Assembly: GCA_031363055.1 (NCBI GenBank) | Contig: JANLTP010000150.1 | Coordinates: forward strand, 1-18,436 | Reading direction: 5' to 3' | Length of the DNA: 18,436 bases | Source of the DNA: JANLTP01 sp031363055 | Lineage (GTDB): Bacteria > Pseudomonadota > Gammaproteobacteria > Burkholderiales > Burkholderiaceae_E | Part shown: positions 1 to 6,796 of the stretch, in pieces | Layout of the letters: the number at the start of each line of letters is the position of its first letter | Numbering within the stretch: the stretch's first letter is position 1 | The notes under the pieces: generated by a model | The model's input: the letters and a program-made list of their open reading frames with translations, nothing else | Databases searched by the model: none | Told to the model about the DNA's origin: nothing | Position numbers and translations under genes: made by a program

Positions 1-210
1 TGCTTGCGCGTTGAGTGTAGTCGTCTCACCGACGTTGATTTGTTTGGTCTCGGGCGTGATTCGGACGCTGGCGACGGCTGCGCTCGACGTGCCGGCGCCG
101 CCGGAGCTGACCGCGGTACCCGAGTCGCCGCCGCCACCGCAAGCGACCAGCATCGAGACGGCCAAGAAAGCAAAACTTGCGACAATCCTTCGAAGGAATC
201 GATGTCTCAT
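1..210 (-). CDS. Secreted lipoprotein with bacterial Ig-like domain (5' part only, runs off left edge)
   Basis: Reading the minus strand from an ATG at 208-210 gives 70 codons open to the window edge. The protein starts with a basic n-region (RHRFLRR), a hydrophobic stretch (residues 9-22) and a lipobox L21-V22-A23-C24 followed by GGGGD, so it should be lipidated at Cys24 and anchored in a membrane. A Gly/Ser/Ala linker follows to about residue 47. Then VASVRITPETKQINVGET resembles the first strands of a group 2 bacterial Ig-like (Big_2) domain, as in surface adhesins and polysaccharide-binding proteins. A strong ribosome binding site, GAGGTGAGG, lies just upstream and supports this start. 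The function cannot be told from the N-terminus, and the gene appears unrelated to the catabolic locus. Confidence 0.75.
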   Translation of the reverse strand, partial: MRHRFLRRIVASFAFLAVSMLVACGGGGDSGTAVSSGGAGTSSAAVASVRITPETKQINVGETTTLNAQA

Positions 211-369
211 CGGCCTCACCTCATTGTCTGCTGACCCGATCGCAATCATGCTGCCGTTCGTGCGCCCGCATTTCATGCCGCGTCAAAGCGTCAATGGTTT
301 GCTCGCGCACCGATCATGCATATTGCTATCCACGGACGCCACAAATTATGTGACGAATTGTCAAGCGCT

Positions 370-690
370 ATTTCTTATCAGCCGCTCTCCAATTTGCCGC
401 TCGCATTTTGGCCAGCGCGATGGTATCAACGCCGGCATCCAACCAGCCCACGAAACCCGCTGTGGGTCGACAGAAGGCTTTCAGGCCCATCGATTCCGGT
501 CGCGCGAAGGTCGGTCCGCGAAGTTCATCGAGCACAGCGTGCACACGCTGGCAATGTTTGCGATAACTGCCCTCGGTCAACGCGTTGTACACAAGGCGCT
601 CATTGATTTCAGGCGTCGACAACGATGTCAGCAGTTTCCGACTCGCAGGCGCCTCGCAATAGGCGGCTGCCGAATCCGCCGCTCAATTTC
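370..690 (-). pseudogene. Remnant of a MocR-type (GntR/aminotransferase-fold) transcriptional regulator, C-terminal part
   Basis: The minus strand here reads about 100 residues that include RKLLTSLSTPEINERLVYNAL, GSYRKHCQRV, LDELRGPTFAR and AGFVGWLDAGVDT. These resemble the last quarter of MocR regulators, which fuse a winged-helix DNA-binding domain to an aminotransferase-I-like domain of roughly 470 residues in total. Upstream, the frame is closed by a TGA near 690, and no DNA-binding domain or PLP-lysine region follows. Downstream of GVDT the similarity breaks and the frame ends with an unrelated tail and a TAG, which suggests a frameshift. It lies between the lipoprotein and alkB on the same strand. 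I read it as a relic with no product. The assignment rests on remembered family sequence; a short real gene is less likely. Confidence 0.5.
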
Positions 691-766
691 AATTGCTGCG
701 CGTGGCGACACCAACCGGGTGGCCCGGGCGCTCGCAATTGCGCGGGCTTGGATCGGCGTGGTGCAC

Positions 767-1468
767 TTAGCCGGCACCGCGCAGGGTCAGATTAAAGCGG
801 CTGCGGCCAGTCATCGGATGATGCCCGTGCTTGAGGGTCAGCACGCCGTGGAAGCGCAGTCGCGACGGGCCGCCCCAGACCACGACGTCCCCATGGGCGA
901 CGGCGACTCGGGCCGCCGGGTCATTGCGCTTGGCGCCGCCAAATACAAACGTGGCCGGCAGACCCAAGGATACCGAGACGATCGGATGCTTGAAATCGCG
1001 CTCGTCACGATCCTGGTGAAGTGACAATCGTGCGCCAGGTTCATAGTGGTTGATGAGGCAGGCGTCCGGCACGAAGCCATCGAAGCCGGCACGCGCGGCA
1101 GCGTCCAGGGCGAGCGTCTTGAATGACGCTGGCATGTCTGGCCACAGGCGGCCGTTCGCTGGATCGGTGCGGGAGTACAGGTAACCGGTACTTTGGCTGA
1201 TCCAGCCCAGGCTGCCACAATTGCTCATCGATACCGACATCTGAAATCCGCCGGGCGTTGTCATATGTCGCAGCGGTGCCTCTTCGAGCACTGCTTGCAG
1301 ATCAGTCCAGAGCGTGACCGCAACTTCGGAGGCCAGACCGCGTAGCAATATGGCCCCCGGTGCCAGTATCTGAATGTTCGGCGAATAGGTCTGTGCCAAT
1401 GGGTCCTGTACGCCACCGGCCTCGTCCACAAACAAGTCCATCGAGCGCGGACCGCGATCGTTGCGCAT
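767..1468 (-). CDS. alkB: Alpha-ketoglutarate-dependent DNA/RNA repair dioxygenase AlkB
   Basis: AlkB oxidatively removes methyl groups from 1-methyladenine and 3-methylcytosine in DNA and RNA, using Fe(II), 2-oxoglutarate and O2, and acts in the cytoplasm. The 233-residue protein matches E. coli AlkB closely throughout. The iron ligands are H151, D153 (LHQDRDE) and H207 (RFHG), and the 2OG-binding and catalytic arginines are R224 and R230 in RFNLTLR. The nucleotide-recognition segments MTTPGGFQMSVSMSNCG and GYLYS are also present. The start is uncertain: Met1 at 1468 and Met10 both fit, and Met10 (MDLFVDEA) lines up better with the E. coli start. The gene follows the other 2OG oxygenase by 3 bases, so the two are probably co-transcribed. 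No ada gene is in view. Confidence 0.95.
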   Translation of the reverse strand: MRNDRGPRSMDLFVDEAGGVQDPLAQTYSPNIQILAPGAILLRGLASEVAVTLWTDLQAVLEEAPLRHMTTPGGFQMSVSMSNCGSLGWISQSTGYLYSRTDPANGRLWPDMPASFKTLALDAAARAGFDGFVPDACLINHYEPGARLSLHQDRDERDFKHPIVSVSLGLPATFVFGGAKRNDPAARVAVAHGDVVVWGGPSRLRFHGVLTLKHGHHPMTGRSRFNLTLRGAG

Positions 1469-1471
1469 TGG

Positions 1472-2218
1472 TCAGGCCGCGTCGTGAAAAATAATGCCGG
1501 CCGTGTGCCGCTGGCCGTTGCGTAGCCGACTCACACCATGCTTCATATTTACGCGATAGGCGCCGCGACTGCCGTGCACCGGTCGGTGGTGCACCGCAAT
1601 CACTGCCGCGTCACCTTGACGCAGGGGGATCACCTGGGCTCGCGATTGCATGCGCGGTCGTTGCTCGGTCATGACCAATTCGCCGCCTTCGAAGTCGCGG
1701 CCGGGTTCCGAGAGCAGCACGACCACTTGCAGCGGGAAAACATGTTCGCCGTACAAGTCCTGGTGCAGACAGTTATAGTCGTCCTTGCCATATTGCAGCA
1801 ACAGCGGGGTGGGCCGCAGTTGACCGGCCGAGTGACATCGCGCGATGAACGCGCTGTGTTGCGACGGAAAACGAATCGGCATGTTCAAGGCCTCGTACCA
1901 GCGATTAGCAATCGGGTGCAGGCCGCTGTACAGGCCTTCGCGCAATAGGCCGATCAAAGGCGGTAACGGATAGCTGAAGTAGCGATACTCGCCGCGACCA
2001 AAGCCGTGACGCTCCATCACGATGCGACTTCGGAATTGCGCATCATCGCTATAAAGTCCGGCCAGTGACGCGCATTGCCTCGCTGTGATCAGTGCCGGGA
2101 TAACGGCGGCGCCCTGAGCATCGAGCTCGGCCTGAATCTGTGGCCAGTCGATCGCCGAGATTCGATCGATACTTAGGAGCGAAAGTTGCTTGGGTGAGTC
2201 TGATAACGACAAGTTCAT
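1472..2218 (-). CDS. 2OG-Fe(II) oxygenase of the COG3826 type, paired with alkB
   Basis: A 248-residue cytoplasmic protein with a jelly-roll dioxygenase C-terminal half. The iron-binding HxD is H152/D154 in CLHQDLYGEH. The distal histidine is probably H227 in VNMKHGVS, and the 2-oxoglutarate-binding arginine is probably R237 in RHTAGIIFHD. The segments LLLQYGKDDYN and LSEPGRDFEGGELVM are typical of this prolyl-hydroxylase-related family, which often sits with alkylation-repair genes. Its substrate is not known to me. It ends 3 bases before alkB, so a joint repair operon is likely. The ATG at 2218 has an AAGG-type ribosome site upstream on the minus strand. An inverted repeat at 2241-2274 lies immediately upstream and may affect its expression. 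Confidence 0.85.
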   Translation of the reverse strand: MNLSLSDSPKQLSLLSIDRISAIDWPQIQAELDAQGAAVIPALITARQCASLAGLYSDDAQFRSRIVMERHGFGRGEYRYFSYPLPPLIGLLREGLYSGLHPIANRWYEALNMPIRFPSQHSAFIARCHSAGQLRPTPLLLQYGKDDYNCLHQDLYGEHVFPLQVVVLLSEPGRDFEGGELVMTEQRPRMQSRAQVIPLRQGDAAVIAVHHRPVHGSRGAYRVNMKHGVSRLRNGQRHTAGIIFHDAA

Positions 2219-2240
2219 TCAGCCTTGATGTTGCAGGGAT

Positions 2241-2274
2241 CCTGCCCGGACAGTTAAGGCGTTGTCCGGGCAGG
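2241..2274. repeat. Perfect 12-bp inverted repeat with 10-base spacer
   Basis: CCTGCCCGGACA (2241-2252) and TGTCCGGGCAGG (2263-2274) are exact reverse complements around a 10-base spacer. There is no T tract on either strand, so it is not an ordinary terminator. It lies 22 bases upstream of the minus-strand oxygenase start. On that strand a weak promoter pair (TTGCCA at 2296-2301, CATAAC at 2275-2280, 15-base spacing) would put the transcription start inside it. It could be an operator, a leader hairpin or a dispersed palindrome. Confidence 0.7.
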
Positions 2275-2541
2275 GTTATGAGTTGAATGATTATGTGGCA
2301 AGTGGTCCGATATGTTCGGTCGCCGGGGAATCTGATTTTTAAGGCGCAGATCTAGATGATGCCTGCCGCGCCAGGACAGTCAGTCAGGCCTGTGATCGAA
2401 TCAACTGCCGGTTCCGCCAGCATTCTCGAATGACCCGAAGAGAATTAATCAGAAGTCCTGATAAACGCAGGCGTTGAGGCCGGGGAAATAGAGGGCGTTC
2501 GCAAGGCGAGCGGAATTGCTGGTTATAATTACAGTACGATT
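2275..2541. other. Gene-free stretch between the oxygenase pair and the tnpB relic
   Basis: I see no credible gene here. Besides the weak minus-strand promoter at 2275-2301, a TATAAT box at 2524-2529 stands 12 bases before the tnpB start codon and may be the element's own promoter. The left boundary of the insertion element must lie in this stretch, but I could not define it. Confidence 0.4.
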
Positions 2542-3276
2542 TTGGTTTATCGCTACCGAGTAAAGTCGCTGAACGGCTTGCTGAAAAACAGGCGCGTGCG
2601 ATCAACCACGTCTGAAATTTTTTGCAACGAGACCCAAAGACACGCCCTAAAGTGGCGCAAGCCGTGGCCGACCGGGTTCGATCTGAACAAGCTGACTACC
2701 GGCAGCAGCAAAGAACTTGGGTTGCACTCGGGTACCGTTAACGCGGTGTGCGAGCAATACGCTAAGTCAAGAGTCGGGCCGTGCCTATCGGTGCGCAGAT
2801 CAAAGACGGAACGAACTTCGCGCGAGATGCCCGTGGAAATTGGTTCTTGAACGTATGCATTGAAGTCGCTGACGTTGCGGCCCGGCCCGTTGCCAGTGGC
2901 GTTGGCATTGATCTCGGACTCAAGACGCTTCGATTACATCGCCGTCGGCAACGTGAATGCCATGGCCCTCGCCAAATCCAGCATGGCGCAGTCCGTCAAC
3001 AATGCAAGCTGGACCACTTTTAGAAACATGCTCCGTTACAAATCGATTGCGCACTGGGCACGATGCGAAGAAGTGAGTGAACGATTGAGCACCCAAACCT
3101 GTTCGAGTTGTGGCACCCTACCCAACTCGCGGCCGCAAGGTGTCGCAGGTCTTGGAATAAGGCATTGGGTATGTAGTGACTGTGGAACGTTGCATGATCA
3201 TGACGTAAATGCAGCCCTGAATATTCTTGCCCGCTCGGGACATCGAGCGCTGGTGGTAGGAAGCTCTGCTCTTTAG
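2542..3276 (+). pseudogene. tnpB: Broken tnpB (IS200/IS605 family, OrfB; RNA-guided nuclease relic)
   Basis: The coding sequence survives in three blocks in different frames. Block 1 (2542 to about 2769) begins VYRYRVKSLNGLL and runs through GSSKELGLHSGTVNA. Block 2 (about 2772-2928) includes IKDGTNFARDARGNWFLN and the RuvC-I motif GVGIDLGLK. Block 3 (about 2931-3276) has YIAVGNVNAMALAK, the zinc ribbon (CSSC and CSDC pairs) and the RuvC-III segment HDHDVNAALNIL. Compared with intact TnpB of this clade, the segment after the first block and the region between RuvC-I and YIAVG are missing, and frame changes occur at both joints. The product cannot be made in one piece, so the gene is inactive. 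No tnpA is present. The start codon would be TTG at 2542. Confidence 0.85.
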
Positions 3277-3292
3277 GGCGGGGGAATGTCAA
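3264..3292 (+). mobile_element. Right end of the IS200/IS605-type element with terminal hairpin
   Basis: The tnpB stop codon lies within a hairpin: CTCTGCTC (3264-3271), loop TTTA, GGGCGGGG (3276-3283), with three G-U pairs in RNA. It is followed by GGAATGTCAA, ending in TCAA at 3289-3292. Elements of this family end with a GC-rich hairpin around a TTTAG stop and a short conserved tail, and the same region forms the 3' end of the guide (omega) RNA. The left arm has drifted from a likely perfect C-rich ancestor. The exact cleavage point is inferred. Confidence 0.55.
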
Positions 3293-3396
3293 ATTGCCAA
3301 CCATCAGGACAAAATCGTACTGGGCACCTGACTGCCGATTTATGGGCGGCACTGACTGCAGCAAATTCATCGACGGCGTGCTTTCCTACAATCGAC

Positions 3397-3417
3397 AAGG
3401 CGCATCGCGCCTTTTTT
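3397..3417 (+). terminator. Rho-independent terminator
   Basis: AAGGCGC (3397-3403), loop ATC, GCGCCTT (3407-3413) form a perfect 7-bp stem. Six T residues occupy 3412-3417. It points along the plus strand. The only gene-like sequence upstream is the tnpB relic; a short open tail ending NHQDKIVLGT-stop lies right after the element, so the terminator may have belonged to a gene interrupted by the insertion. It insulates the downstream gene at 3470. Confidence 0.75.
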
Positions 3418-3469
3418 GTGGTGCTTGGAGCGCGTAAGCTCGGGTTCCTTTGGCATTGGAATATCGTCC

Positions 3470-4198
3470 ATGAAGAGTTCACCCAACTCTATAGTTCTGA
3501 TCGGTTCGACGGGCGCGGTGGGCAGCGAAGTCTTGAAAGCACTGCTGGCCATGCCCCGAGTCATCGAGATTACAACCTTGAGCCGTCGAAATGTGGCGAC
3601 ACCGGCTCACGACCCACGGCACTCGCATGTCGTCGATATGCTGGACCCGCAAAGTTACCGTCAATTCGTCAAAGGCCAGCAAGCCGCCGTATGTACGCTA
3701 GGGGTCGGTCAGCCGTCCACGATGAGCCATGAGGAGTTTGCCCGGATCGACCGGGACGCGGTCATTACCTTTGCGAAAATCTGCAAGGAGGCCGGTGTTT
3801 CGCACTTCCAGGTGTTGAGTTCCGTGGCCGCAAACGCTGGGTCAAACAACCGTTATCTTCGCACCAAGGGTCAGTTACAAGCGGCTTTGGTCGCACTGGA
3901 CTTTGAGCGGCTCAGCATTTTTCAGCCGTCGATGATTTTGACCCCGACCAATCGATACGGCTGGGTTCAGGGCCTGACCTTGAAGGTTTGGCCGACGCTG
4001 AGTCACTTGCTGCTGGGCAGATTTAGCAAGTATCGGGGAATCACCGCGCGCAATCTTGGCTTGGCGATGGTTCGCAATCTGTTTGTCGGGGGGCCCCAGG
4101 TTGAAGTTTTGCATTGGCAGGAATTCTCGTCGCTGGCGAGATTGCCGCATCGGCAATCAACCATGGAAAATTCCGGCCTGCGCGTTTTGAATGACTGA
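3470..4198 (+). CDS. NAD(P)-binding Rossmann protein, TIP30/HTATIP2-like atypical SDR
   Basis: A 242-residue soluble protein, the same length as human HTATIP2 (TIP30), which it resembles along its length. The nucleotide-binding loop is IGSTGAVGSEV (G12-x-x-G15-x-x-G18). Further family signs are VCTLGVGQPS, FARIDRD, FQVLSSVAA, and the YxxxK pair Y129/K133 in RYLRTKGQ, then FQPSMIL. Bacterial members are annotated as oxidoreductases or NAD(P)H-binding proteins with no settled substrate. I chose the ATG at 3470 because the motif begins seven residues after it; an upstream TTG at 3416 falls in the terminator's T tract. The gene is preceded by a terminator and followed by 141 bases before the kinase gene, so it is probably a separate unit. 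Confidence 0.8.
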   Translation: MKSSPNSIVLIGSTGAVGSEVLKALLAMPRVIEITTLSRRNVATPAHDPRHSHVVDMLDPQSYRQFVKGQQAAVCTLGVGQPSTMSHEEFARIDRDAVITFAKICKEAGVSHFQVLSSVAANAGSNNRYLRTKGQLQAALVALDFERLSIFQPSMILTPTNRYGWVQGLTLKVWPTLSHLLLGRFSKYRGITARNLGLAMVRNLFVGGPQVEVLHWQEFSSLARLPHRQSTMENSGLRVLND

Positions 4199-4339
4199 TC
4201 GGACAGGGTCAAACTAACGAAGCCCTGAACCAGGTTGGCAATCATTGCAGCCTATCGGTGCAACCTGGGCGCTTCGAGAACGAGACCCGGAACCGCGACA
4301 TGAAACGCTGGATAATGGCGAATCTGTTCCGGAGCGAGA

Positions 4340-5380
4340 ATGAACACCTCTGTTGATCTGGCCAACGACGCCCTGCTTCGCGAGCGTGTCACCCAGTACT
4401 TGAGTCGGCAATCTGATCGGGCGATCGAAGTGCTCGAGCTGGTTCGATTGCCCGTCGGGTTTTCCTGGCTGACCTTTCGCATGACGGTGCGTGGCCTGAC
4501 CGATAACGCCGAGGTCCGGCCGCTGATTCTGCGGCTCGGGCCGAATTACGGATTGTTCGCGCCCTACAGTGCCTTGCCTCAGGTGCTGTCCATGCAGTCG
4601 CTGGCCGGCACCGCCGTCCCGGTTCCAAAGGTCTACTGGCATGGCGATGACCCGGCACCGTTTGGCGCCCCCTTCCTGTTTTGTGAGCTGGTTACCGGGT
4701 CGGCGTTGCTTCCGTGGGCATCGAGCAGTCTGGCCCCTTTGGATGATGCGACGCGGGTGCAGCTGGCCGAGCAGTTCATTGATGCTCTTGCCGCGCTTCA
4801 CGAGCTTGATTGGTCGATGCGGCCGATGGCGCAGATGGCAAGCGAGCTGGCACCGGAGAACGCCGCTGGGCAAGAATTGCAATTCTGGATGGCGCAGTAC
4901 GAGCGCTGGGCGATGCGCCCCTATCCGTTGTTTGAGTGGGGCGCGCGCTGGCTACTCGAGCACCCTCCGATAGCGCCGCGCCTGTCGATTGTGCACGGCG
5001 ACTATCGCACCGGCAATTTCCTCGAAGTAACCGGCAAGATCACGTCGATTCTGGACTGGGAGCTGGCGCACATTGGCGATCCTCATGAGGACCTGGGATG
5101 GGCCAGTTTGCCCATGTACATGGGTGGCACCAAGCTGATTTGTCGATTGGTCGAGCCCGATCGCTTTTTCGAGCACTACCAGTCACGGGTATCGTTTGAA
5201 CTCAGCATGAAATCGGTGGCTTACTACAAGGCGTTTTCGCTGTTAAAGCTGGCCGCGACCCATATGGCGGCGGCGCGTTGTTTCGAAGATGGACGGTTTA
5301 ACGATCTGCGGATGCCGGCCATGGGCAGCCAGATTCTTCCCGTTCTACGACAGCTTGAGAAATCGATTGAGACCCTATGA
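4340..5380 (+). CDS. APH-fold phosphotransferase of the acyl-CoA-metabolism type
   Basis: A 346-residue cytoplasmic protein with the aminoglycoside-phosphotransferase/choline-kinase fold. The catalytic loop is H219-G-D221-Y-R-T-G-N226-F-L and the metal-binding motif is D239-W-E, followed by AHIGDPHEDLGW, as in family members encoded beside acyl-CoA dehydrogenases. The N-lobe reads VLELVRLPVGFSWLTF and RPLILRLGP. The human ACAD10 and ACAD11 proteins carry a similar kinase domain fused to an acyl-CoA dehydrogenase and act on 4-hydroxyacyl-CoAs; a comparable role here is inference. A ribosome site, GGAGCGAG, precedes the ATG. The stop overlaps the next gene's start (ATGA), so the two are translationally coupled. 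Antibiotic resistance is unlikely given the context. Confidence 0.85.
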   Translation: MNTSVDLANDALLRERVTQYLSRQSDRAIEVLELVRLPVGFSWLTFRMTVRGLTDNAEVRPLILRLGPNYGLFAPYSALPQVLSMQSLAGTAVPVPKVYWHGDDPAPFGAPFLFCELVTGSALLPWASSSLAPLDDATRVQLAEQFIDALAALHELDWSMRPMAQMASELAPENAAGQELQFWMAQYERWAMRPYPLFEWGARWLLEHPPIAPRLSIVHGDYRTGNFLEVTGKITSILDWELAHIGDPHEDLGWASLPMYMGGTKLICRLVEPDRFFEHYQSRVSFELSMKSVAYYKAFSLLKLAATHMAAARCFEDGRFNDLRMPAMGSQILPVLRQLEKSIETL

Positions 5381-5913
5381 ACAACTCATTTGTACGATTG
5401 ATCGATGGCATGACTGCGACCCTGCGCGAGGAGGTCCTGACCCGCATCGACGACGAGTTTGCGCGCGGTCAGGTCTTCGGTGTCATTAATCTGCTAAATA
5501 ATTTCAGGCTGCGGGCTGATTGGTCGGTCGGATTTTTGCAGGAAGAGCTTGCCGCCCAGTCGTTGGCGTTCGCACGGGTTGCCGAGCTTTTGAAAGCGGC
5601 TGGCCTTCCGAACGCAGCAGTACAGCCGGGGAGCTATGAGGCGATTTCGCAGCTCCTATCGAACTCCCCGGCTGCACTGGCACCCGATACCGGCGCGTTG
5701 CTGCGCCGCCGTGATGACGGCAATCAGAGAATGATTGAACTATTTCGCTGGTTGTGGAGCCAGCCGGAAGGTGTATCGCCTCGGATGCGTGACGACATTG
5801 AGTTGACGCTGCGTCGCGCCATGCGTAGCGAGGTCGAAGTTGAACTTCGGCATTTGGCCAAACCGATGTTTGCAGAAATGTCCCAAGGCAGCGAGAGCAC
5901 GCCAGCGGCTTAG
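5377..5913 (+). CDS. Small helical hypothetical protein coupled to the kinase (possibly DUF6285-like)
   Basis: A 178-residue protein of unknown function. It has no signal peptide or membrane segment and looks mostly alpha-helical (MTATLREEVLTRIDDEFARGQVF, then helices around LLKAAGL and LLRRRDDGNQRMIELFRWLW). Proteins of this size are regular partners of the APH-type kinases in acyl-CoA gene clusters, some of them classed as DUF6285; I think the match is plausible but cannot confirm it. Its start codon overlaps the kinase stop by four bases, and it ends 114 bases before the hydratase gene. Coupling to the kinase suggests a joint complex or a regulator of the kinase. No catalytic motif is visible. 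Confidence 0.7.
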   Translation: MNNSFVRLIDGMTATLREEVLTRIDDEFARGQVFGVINLLNNFRLRADWSVGFLQEELAAQSLAFARVAELLKAAGLPNAAVQPGSYEAISQLLSNSPAALAPDTGALLRRRDDGNQRMIELFRWLWSQPEGVSPRMRDDIELTLRRAMRSEVEVELRHLAKPMFAEMSQGSESTPAA

Positions 5914-5951
5914 CGAGAAACGCCACAGGCGCAGGAAGGGCCATGTAAGCC

Positions 5952-5979
5952 TTGATCGTACGCATGTACATGGTACAGT
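5952..5979 (+). promoter_or_regulatory. Candidate promoter with internal palindrome upstream of the hydratase operon
   Basis: A -35-like TTGATC (5952-5957) and a -10-like TACAGT (5974-5979) are 16 bases apart. Between them lies a perfect 10-bp palindrome, CATGTACATG (5963-5972), with GTAC occurring three times at 5958, 5966 and 5973. This is where a repressor would be expected to sit. Neither box is a strong consensus. Confidence 0.4.
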
Positions 5980-6027
5980 GGCGGACTAAATCCGAAGGTT
6001 TTTCCAAAAATACGGCGAGGAGAATGG

Positions 6028-6795
6028 ATGTCCGAGGCAGGTGCGCCAGTAATCAAGGTCGAGCGCGATCCGGCCGGATTTGCGGTTGTGACGATCAATC
6101 GTCCTAAGGTATTCAATGCACTCTCCAAGGCGATGCGAATCGCACTTTCGGACTCGGTAGCGCAACTCGAGCGTGAGCCCGCGATCCGGGTGCTGATTTT
6201 GACCGCCCAAGGCTCCCTGTTTACGGCCGGACTGGATCTGAGCGAATGGCGCGACGGCGAAATCGCAGCTGGCGCGTTTAAATTCGACCCGGTGCTCGCG
6301 CTCCAACAGTTTTCCGGGCCGGTGATAGGCGCGATCAACGGGGCGGCGATTACCGGCGGATTCGAGATTGCACTGGCTTGTGATCTATTGATTGCCAGCG
6401 AACGCGCAAGCTTTCAGGATACCCATGTGCGGGTCGGCTTGTTGCCAGGCTGGGGTCTGTCGGCCAGGCTATCACGACTGATCGGATTGCAACGCGCCAA
6501 ACAGTTGGCGTTTACCGCCGCGCCTTTAAGTGCCCGTCAGGCGCTGGAATGGGGCCTCGTCGCCGAGGTTGTGGCGCACGATCAGTTGCTCCCGGCCGCG
6601 ACCGCACTGGCGCGACGAATGCTCTCTGGCGATGCAGCAACCTTGCGGGCTTATAAAGAACTGCTGGACGTCGGCGCGAGCCACTCCTTGACCCATGCCC
6701 TGGCCGATGAGCGTCAACGAGCACTCACCCACAACGCCAGGGTCAGTCGTAACGAGATCCTCGGGCGGCTGAAGACCTTTCGAAAAGGAAGTTGA
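6028..6795 (+). CDS. Enoyl-CoA hydratase/isomerase family protein (crotonase); candidate ring hydratase
   Basis: A 255-residue crotonase-fold protein. The oxyanion-hole segments are FTAGLDLSEW and NGAAITGGFEIALACD. The first catalytic glutamate is kept (E113 in GGFE). The second, normally in a QPEI-type motif, is replaced: the sequence reads FQDTHVRVGLLPGWG, with H133 at that place. This pattern is common in one enoyl-CoA hydratase subgroup and may mean isomerase or altered hydratase chemistry. Given the neighbours it is a candidate for hydrating cyclohex-1-enecarboxyl-CoA (the BadK step), though the sequence is not especially BadK-like. A good ribosome site, GGCGAGGAG, precedes the ATG at 6028. 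The gene ends one base before the acyl-CoA dehydrogenase start, so the two form an operon. Confidence 0.85.
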   Translation: MSEAGAPVIKVERDPAGFAVVTINRPKVFNALSKAMRIALSDSVAQLEREPAIRVLILTAQGSLFTAGLDLSEWRDGEIAAGAFKFDPVLALQQFSGPVIGAINGAAITGGFEIALACDLLIASERASFQDTHVRVGLLPGWGLSARLSRLIGLQRAKQLAFTAAPLSARQALEWGLVAEVVAHDQLLPAATALARRMLSGDAATLRAYKELLDVGASHSLTHALADERQRALTHNARVSRNEILGRLKTFRKGS

Positions 6796-6796
6796 C

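Noticed and set aside
11..1024. Long plus-strand open frame of 337 codons
   Set aside because: It overlaps the lipoprotein start, the MocR remnant and the end of alkB on the other strand; its translation has no recognisable domain and is rich in Arg/Ala/His as expected for an antisense shadow.
2384..2440. Resemblance of the minus strand (TGGCGGAACCGGCAG) to the start of a tRNA-Leu
   Set aside because: No matching acceptor stem, anticodon arm or TTCGAAT T-arm could be found at the right distances, so a tRNA or tRNA fragment is not supported.
4214..4882. Minus-strand frame of 222 codons over the kinase gene
   Set aside because: Low-complexity Arg/Gln/Gly-rich translation opposite a well-supported gene; no ribosome site or motif.
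4340..5380. Aminoglycoside resistance gene
   Set aside because: The fold is shared, but the AHIGDPHEDLGW-type motif and acyl-CoA neighbours fit the metabolic branch of the family.
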